Below are positions 1 to 9,271 of a stretch of 54,556 bases of DNA, piece by piece. Position numbers and translations under genes: made by a program. This stretch comes from Crenothrix polyspora (GTDB lineage: Bacteria > Pseudomonadota > Gammaproteobacteria > Methylococcales > Methylomonadaceae), in assembly GCF_900163755.1 (NCBI RefSeq), contig NZ_FUKI01000090.1:1-54556 (forward strand), written 5' to 3'. Every line of letters begins with the position of its first letter. The first letter of the stretch is position 1. The notes beneath the pieces were generated by a model. The model worked only from the letters and a program-made list of their open reading frames with translations, was not told the origin of the DNA and made no database searches.

Positions 1-85
1 CTGAGCTTGTCGAAGTGTGCCGTTCATGCTTCGACAAGCTCAGCACGAACGGTGGCTGTAACTGTCTTAAGTTGAAAACGCTGTA
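1..85 (-). repeat. Truncated copy of the 129-bp palindromic element (family A)
   Basis: This is the reverse complement of the first 85 bases of the elements at 25007-25135 and 35590-35718, cut by the window edge. I count two differences from the 35590 copy over the 85 bases. It contains both arms of the TTCGACAAGCTCAG hairpin and ends in the terminal inverted repeat GAAAACGCTGTA. It lies 43 bp beyond the 3' end of the Uma2 gene. Confidence 0.85.
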
Positions 86-128
86 AGTAGGTGTGTCACC
101 TAAAATATTATCCAATCAATTTAAGTAG

Positions 129-746
129 TTACTCATCCATTTCATCCATCTCAAACACTTCCCGTAAATCAATCTGACAATCAGGAAATAACTGCGGCGT
201 GGCAATATCTTCACCGGAATACATGTTCAGTAATTGGTATTTTTCGCTTTGCTCATCGAGAAAAAATTGATGCACAGCCCTTTCACCTGGGTACACCAGC
301 CAATATTCTTTTACGCCACTTTCTTGATAGAGCTGATATTTAATCTGCATTTCCTTTTTGGAATTACCTTTGGACAAAATTTCTATCACCCAATCCGGCG
401 ACCCCAAACAGCCTTTGGTATCAATTTTGGTTTTATCGCAGATAACGCATAAATCAGGTTGCACTACCGAATAAATGTCCCGATTGGCAACGATGGATTT
501 TTTACGGTCGTATAAGCGCACATCAAAGGGTGCAGCGTACGCTTGACACTGTTTTTGTTTAAAAAAAACAAACAAAGCCCCACCTAAACGCCAAGAAATA
601 CCTTGATGCTCTGAATTAGGCGCAGGACTCATCGCCATAATTTTGCCTTTAATTAGCTCAACCGCATCGGTAAACTGCCATGTTAAATAATCGGCATAAG
701 TGTAGCTGCCATTTAAATCTAATTCTGTTAGATCAGTTGTCGCCAT
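129..746 (-). CDS. Uma2 family putative endonuclease
   Basis: The product is 205 aa and belongs to the Uma2 (DUF820) family, which has a PD-(D/E)xK-like nuclease fold and no settled function. Visible family features are the N-terminal LIKGKIMAMSPAP stretch, the VVQPDLCVIC segment carrying the conserved QPD aspartate, and PDWVIEILSKGNSKKEM, where the glutamate and following lysines would complete the active site. The C-terminal part ends in an acidic tail (EMDEMDE). The ATG follows GAGGTGACGT, a good ribosome binding site. The gene runs convergent with the repeat at the window edge and may follow moeA on the same strand. It is more distant from the two Uma2 genes at 44625 and 51121 than those are from each other. 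Confidence 0.85.
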   Translation of the reverse strand: MATTDLTELDLNGSYTYADYLTWQFTDAVELIKGKIMAMSPAPNSEHQGISWRLGGALFVFFKQKQCQAYAAPFDVRLYDRKKSIVANRDIYSVVQPDLCVICDKTKIDTKGCLGSPDWVIEILSKGNSKKEMQIKYQLYQESGVKEYWLVYPGERAVHQFFLDEQSEKYQLLNMYSGEDIATPQLFPDCQIDLREVFEMDEMDE

Positions 747-785
747 ACGTCACCTCGTTTACAGTGTTTATCCATTAAATCCATA

Positions 786-2036
786 TCACTCGCCCAGTAG
801 CAAACTGAACGGTTCAACGATAACCTTGTCACCCAATTTTACGCCGGTGCATGCTGACGGCAACACAATATAACAATTCGCCTTACTGAGTGTACTGAGT
901 ATATTAGAACCCTGTGCCCCAGACGACACCACAAAAAAATCACCGTTATCATCTTGTGTTAAAATACCGCGTTGGAATTCTTGCCGCCCCGCTGCTTTTT
1001 TAAGCAAACTTGTGCAGGTAGCCGTAATTCTAAGCGCCTTACTGGGCGATTCGCCCGCTAATTGCCGCAGTGCTGGCGCAACAATTTGTTGAAACGTCGC
1101 CATCACCGATACCGGATTGCCTGGCAAACCAAAAAAATAACGCGTGCCAATTTTGCCAAACGCCAACGGTTTACCCGGTTTAATAGCAATTTTCCAAAAG
1201 TTCATTTCGCCGCAACGTTCTAAAATTTCTTTCACATAATCCGCTTCGCCCACCGATGCACCGCCCGTGGTAATGACCACATCAAAATTTTTTGCGGCGG
1301 CCACAAGACTGTCTTCCAGTAACTGTTTGTCATCAGGAATAATACCCAAATCGGTAGCGGAAATATTGACATCCGCCAATAAACCTTGCAGTGTGTAACG
1401 GTTGCTGTCGTAAATTTTACCGGTGCTTAACGGTTGGTCTAATGTTACCAACTCATCACCGGTAGAAAAAAACGCGACTGTCAACGTCCGTTTAACAAGC
1501 ACTTGTGCCACCCCTGCTGAAGCTAATAAGCTGATGTCAGATACGGTCAGTTTTTTAGGGGGGGCAATTAAACAACTGCCTTGTTGCACGTCTTCGCCAA
1601 CATGCCGTACATTGTCATGAATGGCAGACTCTTCTGGAAACACAATGCGGTTGCCATCAATTTGTACATTTTCTTGCATGATGACGGAATCGGTTTCCGG
1701 CGGCAACACTGCACCGGTAAAAATGCGCACGCATTGGCCGATTTGCAGTTGTCCCACAAAAGGTTTGCCCGCCCACGATGTACCCACGCATTCCAAAAAG
1801 AAGGTGCCTTGTTCGGGCTTATCATTACTTGCAAACGCATAGCCATCCATTGCCGAATTTCTGTCGAATGGCAGGTTGATTGGAGAGTAAATCGGCTCTG
1901 CGAGAATACGTCCCAAGGCTGTGTTTAATGGGACAGTTTCTGATTGTGTAATAGGCTGTATCGCTAGCCGTATTTTTTCTAAGGCTTCGTTAATGGTTAG
2001 TAAGGGTTTGGATTTTGGGGTGCAAGCATCAATCAT
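786..2036 (-). CDS. moeA: Molybdopterin molybdenumtransferase MoeA
   Basis: MoeA inserts molybdenum into adenylylated molybdopterin in the last step of molybdenum cofactor synthesis. The chosen start gives 416 aa, the usual family length. The sequence starts at MIDACTPKSKPLLTINEAL, and the conserved core follows: LPFDRNSAMDGYAF, then VGEDVQQGSCL, DELV, GKIYDSNRYTL, the MPT-binding loop TTGGASVGEADYVKEIL, and KPGKPLAFG with FFGLPGNPVSV. A longer reading frame adds 23 unrelated residues that run into the SPFH remnant, so the internal ATG at 2034-2036 is preferred. The partner moaB is 14 kb away, so cofactor genes are scattered here. Confidence 0.95.
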   Translation of the reverse strand: MIDACTPKSKPLLTINEALEKIRLAIQPITQSETVPLNTALGRILAEPIYSPINLPFDRNSAMDGYAFASNDKPEQGTFFLECVGTSWAGKPFVGQLQIGQCVRIFTGAVLPPETDSVIMQENVQIDGNRIVFPEESAIHDNVRHVGEDVQQGSCLIAPPKKLTVSDISLLASAGVAQVLVKRTLTVAFFSTGDELVTLDQPLSTGKIYDSNRYTLQGLLADVNISATDLGIIPDDKQLLEDSLVAAAKNFDVVITTGGASVGEADYVKEILERCGEMNFWKIAIKPGKPLAFGKIGTRYFFGLPGNPVSVMATFQQIVAPALRQLAGESPSKALRITATCTSLLKKAAGRQEFQRGILTQDDNGDFFVVSSGAQGSNILSTLSKANCYIVLPSACTGVKLGDKVIVEPFSLLLGE

Positions 2037-2127
2037 AGTGTGTAACTGCCTCAGATTGACTAACAACAGCGCCACTATTCGCATCAATAATGCTAGTGAG
2101 CACATTTTGTCGGGGGGCGGGGCTCAG

Positions 2128-2412
2128 TGAACCCATAACCGTACGAATGTTAGTCATGATTAAATTTAAAATAGCAATATCGAGTGTTCTGACTTCATAC
2201 GCGGCTTTAGGTGCACCTATCACCTGATAAAACACCACACCATCAACTGTTGCCATCGCGTTATCTTTGGTAATAATTTCCTGTGATGGTACACTCATCA
2301 CCTGTTTCATCATGATCATTTTGGCACCAATACGATCAATGACGGGCATAATGATATTTAACCCAGGGGTTAAGTCGTAAGAAAAAATACGCTGATACCA
2401 CTCATAACCCAC
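2128..2412 (-). pseudogene. SPFH/Band 7 (stomatin/QmcA-like) protein fragment
   Basis: About 95 codons match the start of the SPFH domain of stomatin/QmcA-type membrane proteins: GYEW, then LTPGLNIIMPVIDRIGAK, VPSQEIITKDNA, TVDGVVFYQV, APKAAYEV and NLIMTNIRTVMGS. The N-terminal membrane anchor that should precede GYEW is missing. After VMGS the conserved LDE/SxRDxIN segment is replaced by unrelated residues that run to a stop at 2029, overlapping the moeA start. The gene is therefore truncated at both ends and is best read as a relic. A GTG at 2412 could still start a 127-residue peptide. Family assignment is firm; expression is unknown. Confidence 0.8.
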
Positions 2413-2548
2413 CCCTTGTTAACGCATTATTATTGCAATAGCTTCGTCATAAAATTTGATGTCTGTGCTTTACAAATACACTTTTAACTTTAAAGTGTCT
2501 CTTTATAATAATTGAAAATTTTAATACAGTATAAGAGGTAAATATTCA

Positions 2549-2950
2549 ATGCTAACGACTGCTGCTCTCAACTTAGGCTTACTCACCATACTTTTTTTTA
2601 TTATTGGTATGATTAAGCCACAATGGTCATTGTTCTTTATGGATAAGCCTAGCAGATTTATAGTTCTAATGGTGACTACCGTATTAACGATGGTTGCCTT
2701 TACCATGTTTGGCGAAGGTCATCGACAAGGTGGCACACCGAATCAATGGACTAAAGTGCCAGTGGCTGATGCCGCTAAAGTGGAAGCGAAACCTTTAGCG
2801 ACAGTACCTGTTCCTGTGCCAGAAATACAAGCCACTGTACCGACAATAGCACCACAAATCGCTGCGCCTACATCGGTGACACCTGCGCCAATTACTGTAA
2901 CTGCGCCCGCTGTTGCACCTGCCACACCTGAAGTACCCGCAAAAAAATAA
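2549..2950 (+). CDS. Small membrane protein with Pro/Ala-rich tail, unknown function
   Basis: The product has 133 aa. Two hydrophobic segments are visible at about residues 5-22 and 36-53, separated by a short loop that contains KPQWSLFFMDKPSRF. After FGEGHRQ comes a low-complexity tail of about 75 residues rich in Pro, Ala, Val and Thr (repeated API/APA/VPVP units) that ends in AKK. The ATG has an AGAGG ribosome binding site. I do not recognise a named family. The layout suggests a small inner-membrane protein with a flexible soluble tail. It stands alone, downstream of and divergent from the SPFH relic, and is followed by a palindromic repeat cluster. Confidence 0.65.
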   Translation: MLTTAALNLGLLTILFFIIGMIKPQWSLFFMDKPSRFIVLMVTTVLTMVAFTMFGEGHRQGGTPNQWTKVPVADAAKVEAKPLATVPVPVPEIQATVPTIAPQIAAPTSVTPAPITVTAPAVAPATPEVPAKK

Positions 2951-2975
2951 GGTAGAAAAGTATCCGCTTTAAAAT

Positions 2976-3008
2976 GTAAGGTGGGCAACACTTTTCTGCC
3001 CACTGTAC
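2976..3008. repeat. GTGGGCA-type hairpin
   Basis: A short inverted repeat (GTGGGCA ... TGCCCAC) with flanking GTA/TAC. The same motif occurs at 3072-3150 and 40846-40925. It lies just after the stop of the upstream gene and could stop transcription, but no strong T-run follows. Confidence 0.6.
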
Positions 3009-3034
3009 ATGCTTGCCGCATAAAATTTAAAGTA

Positions 3035-3192
3035 CAAATATGGGCTAACTTTAAACGGGACAATTGCAACTGTAGGGTGGGCAATGCTTTTCTGCCCACA
3101 TAGGATTTTACCGCGTTTGGCTGGTGGGCAAAACAGCCTGCCCACCCCACGTATTGTCCTGTGTCCCGCCTTAAGTTGATAGCCCAAATATG
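3035..3192. repeat. Composite palindromic element: GGGCTA...CGGGACA ends around a GTGGGCA core
   Basis: Outer inverted repeats (left ATATGGGCTAACTTTAAACG, right the complement-like TTAAGTTGATAGCCCAAATA) enclose an inner palindrome at 3072-3150 built from GTAGGGTGGGCA and its complement. The outer ends resemble those of the element at 14088-14209, which has a completely different core. The element sits between convergent genes. Confidence 0.6.
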
Positions 3193-3234
3193 CTTGTGTT
3201 ATCGGGTGTTTTTATCGCCCAGGTAGCGCAGCAA

Positions 3235-4518
3235 TTAGCTTAGGCGATAGATAAATTTGCCGGCTTGTAAAGTATGCGTTACGCGGCCTTTAAAAGTTAA
3301 ACCCCAAAAAGGCGTATTGGTTCCCATACTGCGCCAATTGGTGTTATTAACTTGCCAGCTTAAATTCGGATCAAACACACATATATCCGCAGCAAAGCCT
3401 ACCGTTAATGCCCCGCTGTTCAAGCCAAGAATTGCCGCAGGATGCGTGCTAAGCGCCGCTATACCTTGCGATAAACTTAAGGTTTGTTGATTTATCAGCC
3501 TAAGCATAAGCGGTAGCAAGGTTTCTAAAGACGACATGCCAGGTTCTGTTTCAGGAAACGCACCGAGTTTGGCATCAATGTCGTGTGGTTGGTGGTCGGA
3601 GCAGATACTGTTTAGCGTGCCACTGGCCAAACTTTGTCTTAAGTAGTTTTTATCGGTTTCAGTACGCAGCGGTGGTAACACATGGTAAGCGCTGTCAAAA
3701 GCGGCCATATCATTTTCGGTGAGATGAAGTTGGTGAATGGCGACATCGGCAGTGATATTTAAACCGTATTTTTTGGCTTGATGTATTTTAATAACCGAGC
3801 GTTTGCAACTGAGTTGACCAAAGTGTACACGGCAACCGGTCAGTTCAACCAATTCTAAACACTGGGCGACGGCAATAGTTTCAGCGGCTTCTGGAATGCT
3901 GGGTAAGCCATAACGGGTAGAGATTGCCCCCTCGTGTACACAACCATTATTGCCCAGCCAAAAATCATTAGGCCGAAACATCACTAATAAATTGTGACTG
4001 GCAGCGTATTCCATTGCGCGGCGTAATACCAGCAAATTTTTTACTGGCTGATTGGCATTGCCCACCGCAATACAACCGGCTTGTTTAAGTGCCAGCATAG
4101 AGCTTAATTCGGTACCTTCCAGTTTTTGTGTTAAGGCGGCAATGGGGTAAACTTGCGGGTAATCGGCTTTTTCCGCTAAATCTTTAATTAATTCGGCTAC
4201 AGCAGGCGTATCAATTACCGGAATAGTATCAGGATGTACGCACATCGTCGTGATACCAGCACTGGCGGCGGCTTGGGTTTCACTGGCAATCGTTGCTTTG
4301 CGGCTTTGGCCGGGCTCACGCAAACGGGTACTGAGATCAATAAAGCCAGGGCACACGATATGATCGTGGGCATCGATTATTTCATCAGCGCTAAAGCCAT
4401 CAGGTGGTTGATCGAGTGCGGCAATTTTACCGTCAACAACATACACACAACCGACACGGTCTATGCCATTGGCAGGATCAATGATTCTGCCGTGTTTAAT
4501 ATGAATGCTGGGCTTCAT
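3235..4518 (-). CDS. pyrC': Dihydroorotase-like protein PyrC', probably non-catalytic
   Basis: The product has 427 aa and the class I dihydroorotase fold. The zinc-binding motif that normally reads DxHxH is [10 protein letters not shown] here, so both metal histidines are gone. The later histidine segments are also replaced: [18 protein letters not shown] where catalytic enzymes have HCED, and [12 protein letters not shown] where they have HxSxxxS. Only SDHQPH keeps the late aspartate region. This matches the inactive PyrC' of Pseudomonas, which serves as a structural partner of aspartate carbamoyltransferase. The gene overlaps pyrB by 4 bp (ATGA). A separate active dihydroorotase should be encoded elsewhere. 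Confidence 0.9.
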   Translation of the reverse strand: MKPSIHIKHGRIIDPANGIDRVGCVYVVDGKIAALDQPPDGFSADEIIDAHDHIVCPGFIDLSTRLREPGQSRKATIASETQAAASAGITTMCVHPDTIPVIDTPAVAELIKDLAEKADYPQVYPIAALTQKLEGTELSSMLALKQAGCIAVGNANQPVKNLLVLRRAMEYAASHNLLVMFRPNDFWLGNNGCVHEGAISTRYGLPSIPEAAETIAVAQCLELVELTGCRVHFGQLSCKRSVIKIHQAKKYGLNITADVAIHQLHLTENDMAAFDSAYHVLPPLRTETDKNYLRQSLASGTLNSICSDHQPHDIDAKLGAFPETEPGMSSLETLLPLMLRLINQQTLSLSQGIAALSTHPAAILGLNSGALTVGFAADICVFDPNLSWQVNNTNWRSMGTNTPFWGLTFKGRVTHTLQAGKFIYRLS

Positions 4519-5480
4519 TCACTGGCTCCTTGTTTTTGCATGGCCATGGCCATAATAGCCATACGAATGGCAATACCGTTACTGACTTGTCTTAAAATAA
4601 CCGATTGTGGGCCATCGGCAACTTTAGAATCAATCTCTACACCACGGTTAATGGGCCCTGGGTGCATGACAATCGCATCCGGTTTGGCGATGGCCAGTTT
4701 GTCTTCGGTTAAACCAAAGCATTTAAAATATTCGTTTTCACTGGGTAACAGCGCCGATGCCATGCGTTCTTTTTGCAGACGTAGCATAATGATGACATCT
4801 ATATCTTTTAAACCTTCGGTTAGATTATGGCACACCGTTACGCCTAAGGTTTCTACATGCGCGGGTAACAGGGTTTTGGGAGCAATTACCCGCACCTCCG
4901 CCACACCTACCGCATTAAGCGCCTGAATTTCGGATCGCGCTACTCTGGAATGCAAAATATCGCCAATAATGGCGACGCGTAACTTAGAAAAATCTTTTTT
5001 ATATTGCCGGATGGTGAATAAATCTAGCATGGCTTGCGTTGGGTGGGCGTGTTGGCCATCACCGGCATTAATAACGCTGATGTGTGGCGCAGTGTGTTGG
5101 GCAATAAAATGCGCTGCACCACTGATGCTATGGCGCACCACAAACATATCGACAAACATGGCTTCCAGATTGCGGATGGTATCGAGCAGGCTTTCGCCTT
5201 TGGCGGTTGATGAGGTGGCAATACTGATGCTGATAACATCGGCAGATAAGCGTTTAGCGGCCAGTTCAAACGTGGTGCGGGTGCGGGTGCTGTTTTCAAA
5301 AAATAAATTGACGATAGTTTTACCACGTAATAACGGCACTTTTTTAATTTGCTGATCGGACATGCCGACAAAGGATTCAGCGGTATCGAGAATTTCGGTC
5401 AGCAAACCTTTGTCCAGTCCATCTATGGTTAGAAAATGCTTGAGCTTGCCTTCCGAATTCAGTTGTAGATTATTTGTCAT
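4515..5480 (-). CDS. pyrB: Aspartate carbamoyltransferase catalytic subunit
   Basis: PyrB condenses carbamoyl phosphate with aspartate in the second step of pyrimidine synthesis. The 321-aa product has the carbamoyl-phosphate loop [19 protein letters not shown], the [11 protein letters not shown] lysine loop, [17 protein letters not shown], and the aspartate-side motifs MLRLQKERM and [11 protein letters not shown]. It sits between pyrR and pyrC' with 4-bp overlaps on both sides, which indicates translational coupling in one operon. No pyrI-like regulatory subunit is present, as expected for the Pseudomonas-type dodecamer of PyrB with PyrC'. Confidence 0.97.
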   Translation of the reverse strand: MTNNLQLNSEGKLKHFLTIDGLDKGLLTEILDTAESFVGMSDQQIKKVPLLRGKTIVNLFFENSTRTRTTFELAAKRLSADVISISIATSSTAKGESLLDTIRNLEAMFVDMFVVRHSISGAAHFIAQHTAPHISVINAGDGQHAHPTQAMLDLFTIRQYKKDFSKLRVAIIGDILHSRVARSEIQALNAVGVAEVRVIAPKTLLPAHVETLGVTVCHNLTEGLKDIDVIIMLRLQKERMASALLPSENEYFKCFGLTEDKLAIAKPDAIVMHPGPINRGVEIDSKVADGPQSVILRQVSNGIAIRMAIMAMAMQKQGASE

Positions 5481-5998
5481 GAGACCGCCACAGCAACAGT
5501 TTCAACATGAATGGCCAGCGGCTGCGGGCCTGTTAATTTAATACGTTGCCCTGTATCAAGGTTAATGGTTGCGCCTACGCAATCCGGTGCTAGCGGTATT
5601 TGTCGGCCATTGCGCTCGATTAACACCGCTAACAAAACTTGGTTAGGGCGGCCGTAATCAAATATTTCGTTAAGTGCAGCACGGATAGTGCGGCCTGTAT
5701 AGAACACATCATCGACTAAGATAATGTCACGACCGTCGAGATTAGGTGGTAACTGGCTGGGTTTAACATTGGGATGCACGCCGATTTGTGAAAAATCATC
5801 GCGGTAAAAGGCAATATCCAGCAAGCCTAGCGGTTCTTTAATGGCAAGAGCCCGGTGCATGGCTTCGGCTACCCAGACACCGCCGCTGTGAATGCCAATC
5901 ATTAAGGGATTACTCAATTGCCGTGTGCTGATGGCGGCGGCGATATTGGTTTGAAGAGCGGCCAATAATTCGTTAATTTTTAAAGGTGTGTGGGTCAT
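5477..5998 (-). CDS. pyrR: PyrR, uracil phosphoribosyltransferase / pyrimidine regulator family
   Basis: The 173-aa product is a PRPP-binding phosphoribosyltransferase of the PyrR family. The PRPP signature is [18 protein letters not shown], and the N-terminal half carries [15 protein letters not shown] and DIAFYRDDF, both typical of PyrR. In firmicutes PyrR controls attenuation. In gammaproteobacteria its regulatory part is uncertain and UPRTase activity is the safer claim. The start overlaps the end of ruvX by 26 bp and the stop overlaps pyrB by 4 bp. I saw no PyrR-type antiterminator upstream, where the space is occupied by ruvX coding sequence. Confidence 0.93.
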   Translation of the reverse strand: MTHTPLKINELLAALQTNIAAAISTRQLSNPLMIGIHSGGVWVAEAMHRALAIKEPLGLLDIAFYRDDFSQIGVHPNVKPSQLPPNLDGRDIILVDDVFYTGRTIRAALNEIFDYGRPNQVLLAVLIERNGRQIPLAPDCVGATINLDTGQRIKLTGPQPLAIHVETVAVAVS

Positions 5999-6449
5999 TT
6001 TTTGTACAGTTGTTTAGCCAGGTTTGTAAAATAAGGTGGGCGGCCAACTGATCTTCTACTTCCCAAAGTTTAGTGGCGCTGAGCTTAACGTCATCAAACA
6101 GCAACTGCTTAGATTCAAACGTCGATAGCGTTTCATCTTGTTGATAGACCGGCAGTTGGAAGCGTCCTTCCAGTTGACGGCAGAATTTTAACATACGTGG
6201 GGTAATGGCGTTATCCGAGCCATCATATTGTTTGGAAATACCCACCACTAAACCTATGGGTTGCCATTCTTTAATCAATTGACTGATAGCGTGCCAGTCA
6301 GGATTTTGATTAATGGCGCGGAGGGTGTGTAAAGGACTGGCCATATAGGTGGTAGTTTGACCCACTGCAACACCTATTTTTTTATTACCAAAATCAAAGC
6401 CCAGATAGGTATCAGACTGTTTGGGCTGTAGTGGGTCGCGCTTAACCAT
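5973..6449 (-). CDS. ruvX: RuvX/YqgF RNase H-fold nuclease
   Basis: With the ATG at 6447-6449 the product is 158 aa, close to the family length. It has the RNase H-fold nucleotide of YqgF: YLGFDFGNKKIGVAVG with the first catalytic aspartate, GLVVGISKQYDG, the DETLSTFES segment with the acidic residue, and VEDQLAAHLILQTWL with the last aspartate. The family is linked to pre-16S rRNA end processing and to Holliday junction resolution. A longer frame upstream only reads through algH in another frame, so it is rejected. The start overlaps the algH stop by 8 bp. Confidence 0.92.
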   Translation of the reverse strand: MVKRDPLQPKQSDTYLGFDFGNKKIGVAVGQTTTYMASPLHTLRAINQNPDWHAISQLIKEWQPIGLVVGISKQYDGSDNAITPRMLKFCRQLEGRFQLPVYQQDETLSTFESKQLLFDDVKLSATKLWEVEDQLAAHLILQTWLNNCTKNDPHTFKN

Positions 6450-7029
6450 GCCCAGCAGGTGCAGTAAGTTGGGTAATATTAATACCAATTTGCTCGGCCG
6501 CCGCACTCCAGCGCATATTGATGGAGGTATCAAATAATACCTGTTTGCCAAACGGGGTATTGAGCCAGGTATTATCAAGCATTTCTTTTTCTAATTGCCC
6601 TTCAGACCAACCGGCATAGCCCAGTGCGACTAAATATTGTTCAGGGCCTTCACCCGCTGCAATCGCTTCAATAACATCACGCGAGGTTGTTAGCGAAATA
6701 GCATCAGACACTGCCATCGTCATATCCCATTTGCCGCTGTTAGTGTTGGTGTGTAACACAAAGCCGCGCTGTTGCTGCACGGGGCCGCCGGTAAAAACAG
6801 GCATATTGGCAGCAGTTTCTGATGTTACTGAAATATTCATTTGCTTGAATATTTCGCCGAGCTTCATATTTGCCAAACGATTAATGACGATGCCTAATGC
6901 ACCGTCCTCATTATGTTGGCACATATAGGTGACAGTATGAAAAAAAATAGGATCGGTCAGCGCGGGCATCGCGATAATGAATTGGTTATTTAGGTAAGTT
7001 GCGTTATGCATATCGATTGAATGTGCCAT
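6442..7029 (-). CDS. algH: UPF0301 protein AlgH/YqgE
   Basis: The 195-aa product has the conserved opening YLNNQFIIAMPALTDPIFFHTVTYMC, then GALGIVINRL, VFTGGPVQQQRGFVLH, and EQYLVALGYAGWSEGQLEKEM with WL. The biochemical role of the family is unresolved; the name comes from an alginate phenotype in Pseudomonas. It is part of the same tightly packed operon as ruvX and pyrRB, and the place between tonB and ruvX is the conserved one. Confidence 0.94.
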   Translation of the reverse strand: MAHSIDMHNATYLNNQFIIAMPALTDPIFFHTVTYMCQHNEDGALGIVINRLANMKLGEIFKQMNISVTSETAANMPVFTGGPVQQQRGFVLHTNTNSGKWDMTMAVSDAISLTTSRDVIEAIAAGEGPEQYLVALGYAGWSEGQLEKEMLDNTWLNTPFGKQVLFDTSINMRWSAAAEQIGINITQLTAPAGHG

Positions 7030-7044
7030 TAATGTTCAGTGAGA

Positions 7045-7941
7045 TTATGGGGTTGTCATACCAGATTCGTCAGAAAACTTCCATTTGCGGGTAATGACCA
7101 AAACGCGCAACTCTTTGAGTAACGCGCTGGGTAAGGGGGCAAACGGGGCGCTCATTTTGACAATATTTTTAGCCGCTTCGTCCAATGCAGCATTGCCTGA
7201 GGATTTGCGGATACGGATACTTTTGATGCTGCCGTCGGCTTGAATACCCACGTCCATAGTTAGACTATTAGAGCCTTTTTTTGTCGCAACAGTAGGAAAA
7301 TTAAGATTGCCGGTGCGCTCAACTTTACTTTCCCAATCTTTGATATATTGCGCAGCTATAAATTTATGGGTACTGACTTGCGCTAACGTTTTCGCTTTAG
7401 TATTGTCGCTGCCTTCTGGATGATAGCTGATTTCTGAGCCTAATTGTGCAATTTGCTGACGCAATGTTTCGGCATCAATATGCGGTTTTTCTTCAACTTT
7501 ATGGGTCGCTACTGGTTTAGTTTGGGTGATTATTTTTTTTTCGGATTTCTTTTTTATAAGCGCTTTAGGTGCGGCTTGTTGTTTTATTTCGTGTGCTTCT
7601 TTGTCTTCTGAGTGAATTTTTTTCAGCGGTTTTTCATGTGGTTCTGTTTTTTCCGCGTGACTTTGCATTTTTTGCATCGGCGGCTTGGCTTTTCTGACTT
7701 TACTGCCTGCGCCTTCCTGATTGTCAGGGGCTAAAAATTTTGCTTGCTTGGGCGGTTTTTTAGTGGGTGCTTGCGTTAAAGTTACATCTATAGAGGAGCG
7801 GCTGATTTTATCTACATGCGGTGTGGTGAATTTAACTGTTGTGCCCACAATAATATGCACGACGACCGCGACAAATAACGCCAGTATCAGCGAGTCACTG
7901 TTGGAATAGTTCGGACGATCAAAGCTAATATTGTTTGACAT
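7045..7941 (-). CDS. tonB: TonB-family energy transducer
   Basis: The 298-aa product has one N-terminal transmembrane helix (about residues 18-37), a long Lys/Glu/Pro-rich periplasmic linker (KKPPKQAK, PHEKPLKKI, KKKSEKK) and a C-terminal TonB domain with LNFPTVATKKGSN, the repeated-strand segment LTMDVGIQADGSIKSIRIRK and ALDEAAKNIVKMSAPFAPLP. It would couple ExbB/ExbD energy to outer-membrane transporters or serve a specialised surface role, like Pseudomonas TonB3, which occupies the same place next to gshB. No exbBD lies beside it. The gene begins 2 bp beyond the end of gshB, so the two are likely cotranscribed. Confidence 0.9.
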   Translation of the reverse strand: MSNNISFDRPNYSNSDSLILALFVAVVVHIIVGTTVKFTTPHVDKISRSSIDVTLTQAPTKKPPKQAKFLAPDNQEGAGSKVRKAKPPMQKMQSHAEKTEPHEKPLKKIHSEDKEAHEIKQQAAPKALIKKKSEKKIITQTKPVATHKVEEKPHIDAETLRQQIAQLGSEISYHPEGSDNTKAKTLAQVSTHKFIAAQYIKDWESKVERTGNLNFPTVATKKGSNSLTMDVGIQADGSIKSIRIRKSSGNAALDEAAKNIVKMSAPFAPLPSALLKELRVLVITRKWKFSDESGMTTP

Positions 7942-7943
7942 AG

Positions 7944-8891
7944 TTACTGTAAGGTTTTCTCTATATGATCCATTAATAAGGCGCAGATATTAATACCAAA
8001 TTGTCGATCCAGCTCTTGTACACAGGTAGGGCTGGTGACATTAATTTCTGTCAATTTATTGCCGATAATATCCAAACCAACAAACACTAAGCCTTTTGCA
8101 CGTAAGGTGGGGCCTACTTGTTCAGCAATCCATCGGTCTTGCTCGGTAATGGCTTGTCCGACAGCGCTACCGCCGGCCGCTAAATTACCACGACTTTCAC
8201 CTTGTGCTGGAATACGCGCCAGACAATAAGGTATCGGTTCGCCGTTAATCAGTAATAAACGTTTATCACCGGCTTTGATTTCGGGCAAATATTTTTGTGC
8301 CATCACGTAGCGACTACCATGTTGTGTCATGGTTTCTAAAATAACACTTAAATTGGCATCGTGCTGATGTATATAAAAAATAGACGCACCGCCCATGCCA
8401 TCCAGGGGTTTTAAAATAATTTCGCCATGCTCTGCAAGTAATGCTCTAATTCTAGCAGAATTTCGTGTTACCAAGGTTTCTGGGCAACAGTGCGGAAACC
8501 AGGCGGTAAATAGTTTTTCGTTAGCATCGCGTAAAGATTGCGGTTTGTTAACAACGTAAGTGCCAAGGCTCTCGGCAAGTTCTAATAAATAGGTGGCATA
8601 CAGGAATTCTTGATCAAATGGCGGGTCTTTACGCATTAAAATAACCTGTAAGCTATTCAATGCAATGTCTTGCTCGGCGATAAATTCATACCATTGGCTG
8701 GCGTTGCGTTGTACTTTTAGCGTGCGCGATCTTGCATAGGCGATGCCATTACGTAAAAAAAGATCATTTAATTCCATATAATGCAGCTCAAAGCCGCGTG
8801 CTTGTGCCTCTAATAGCATGGCAAAGCTGGTGTCTTTGTTAATATTAATCCGCTCAATCGGATCCATGACTATGCCAAGTTTAATCTGCAT
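7944..8891 (-). CDS. gshB: Glutathione synthetase
   Basis: GshB ligates glycine to gamma-glutamylcysteine using ATP. The start at MQIKLGIVMDPIERI gives 315 aa, the typical length; an upstream ATG would add 11 poorly conserved residues. ATP-grasp features seen are RKDPPFDQEFLYATYLLE, VVNKPQSLRDANEKL, ILKPLDGMGGASIF, GDKRLLLINGEPIPYCLARI and the metal/ATP end motif NVTSPTCVQELDRQ. It heads the tonB-algH-ruvX-pyrR-pyrB operon. Confidence 0.96.
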   Translation of the reverse strand: MQIKLGIVMDPIERININKDTSFAMLLEAQARGFELHYMELNDLFLRNGIAYARSRTLKVQRNASQWYEFIAEQDIALNSLQVILMRKDPPFDQEFLYATYLLELAESLGTYVVNKPQSLRDANEKLFTAWFPHCCPETLVTRNSARIRALLAEHGEIILKPLDGMGGASIFYIHQHDANLSVILETMTQHGSRYVMAQKYLPEIKAGDKRLLLINGEPIPYCLARIPAQGESRGNLAAGGSAVGQAITEQDRWIAEQVGPTLRAKGLVFVGLDIIGNKLTEINVTSPTCVQELDRQFGINICALLMDHIEKTLQ

Positions 8892-9016
8892 CAGTGTCTC
8901 GCTTGTGTGATTTTGGGGTAACATTGGCGCATATTATAGTTTGTTATTTACCTTGAGGTGTTTTTTTGGTATAAAGGTGGGATAACTTTTGAATTAGACA
9001 CGCCAAGAGGATAATC

Positions 9017-9253
9017 ATGTCTAGAGTATGTCAAGTAACGGGTAAACGCCCAGTTACCGGTAACAACGTATCACACGCAAACAATAGAACCAAAAGACGT
9101 TTTTTGCCTAATCTGCAACACCACAGATTTTGGGTAGAAAGTGAAAACCGCTGGGTTCGTCTTAGAATTTCTGCTAAGGCTATGCGTATTATTGACAAAA
9201 AAGGTATAGACGCTGTGTTGGCGGATGTACGTAAAAGCGGCATAAAAGCCTAA
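9017..9253 (+). CDS. rpmB: 50S ribosomal protein L28
   Basis: The 78-aa protein begins [20 protein letters not shown] and contains [14 protein letters not shown] and [18 protein letters not shown], the standard L28 sequence. It has an AGAGGA ribosome binding site and is followed after 18 bp by rpmG. It is transcribed divergently from gshB. Confidence 0.98.
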   Translation: MSRVCQVTGKRPVTGNNVSHANNRTKRRFLPNLQHHRFWVESENRWVRLRISAKAMRIIDKKGIDAVLADVRKSGIKA

Positions 9254-9271
9254 CTTTAAGGAGATAAACCC

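Noticed and set aside
1568-1928. Open frames on both strands inside moeA
   Set aside because: They are shadows of moeA with no ribosome binding site or family match.
2037-2105. Longer start for moeA
   Set aside because: The added 23 residues are not MoeA-like and overlap the SPFH relic; 2036 gives the normal length.
3047-3192. Small frame on the minus strand reading through the GTGGGCA palindrome
   Set aside because: It consists only of repeat DNA.
6450-6578. Longer start for ruvX
   Set aside because: The extra 43 residues translate algH in another frame.
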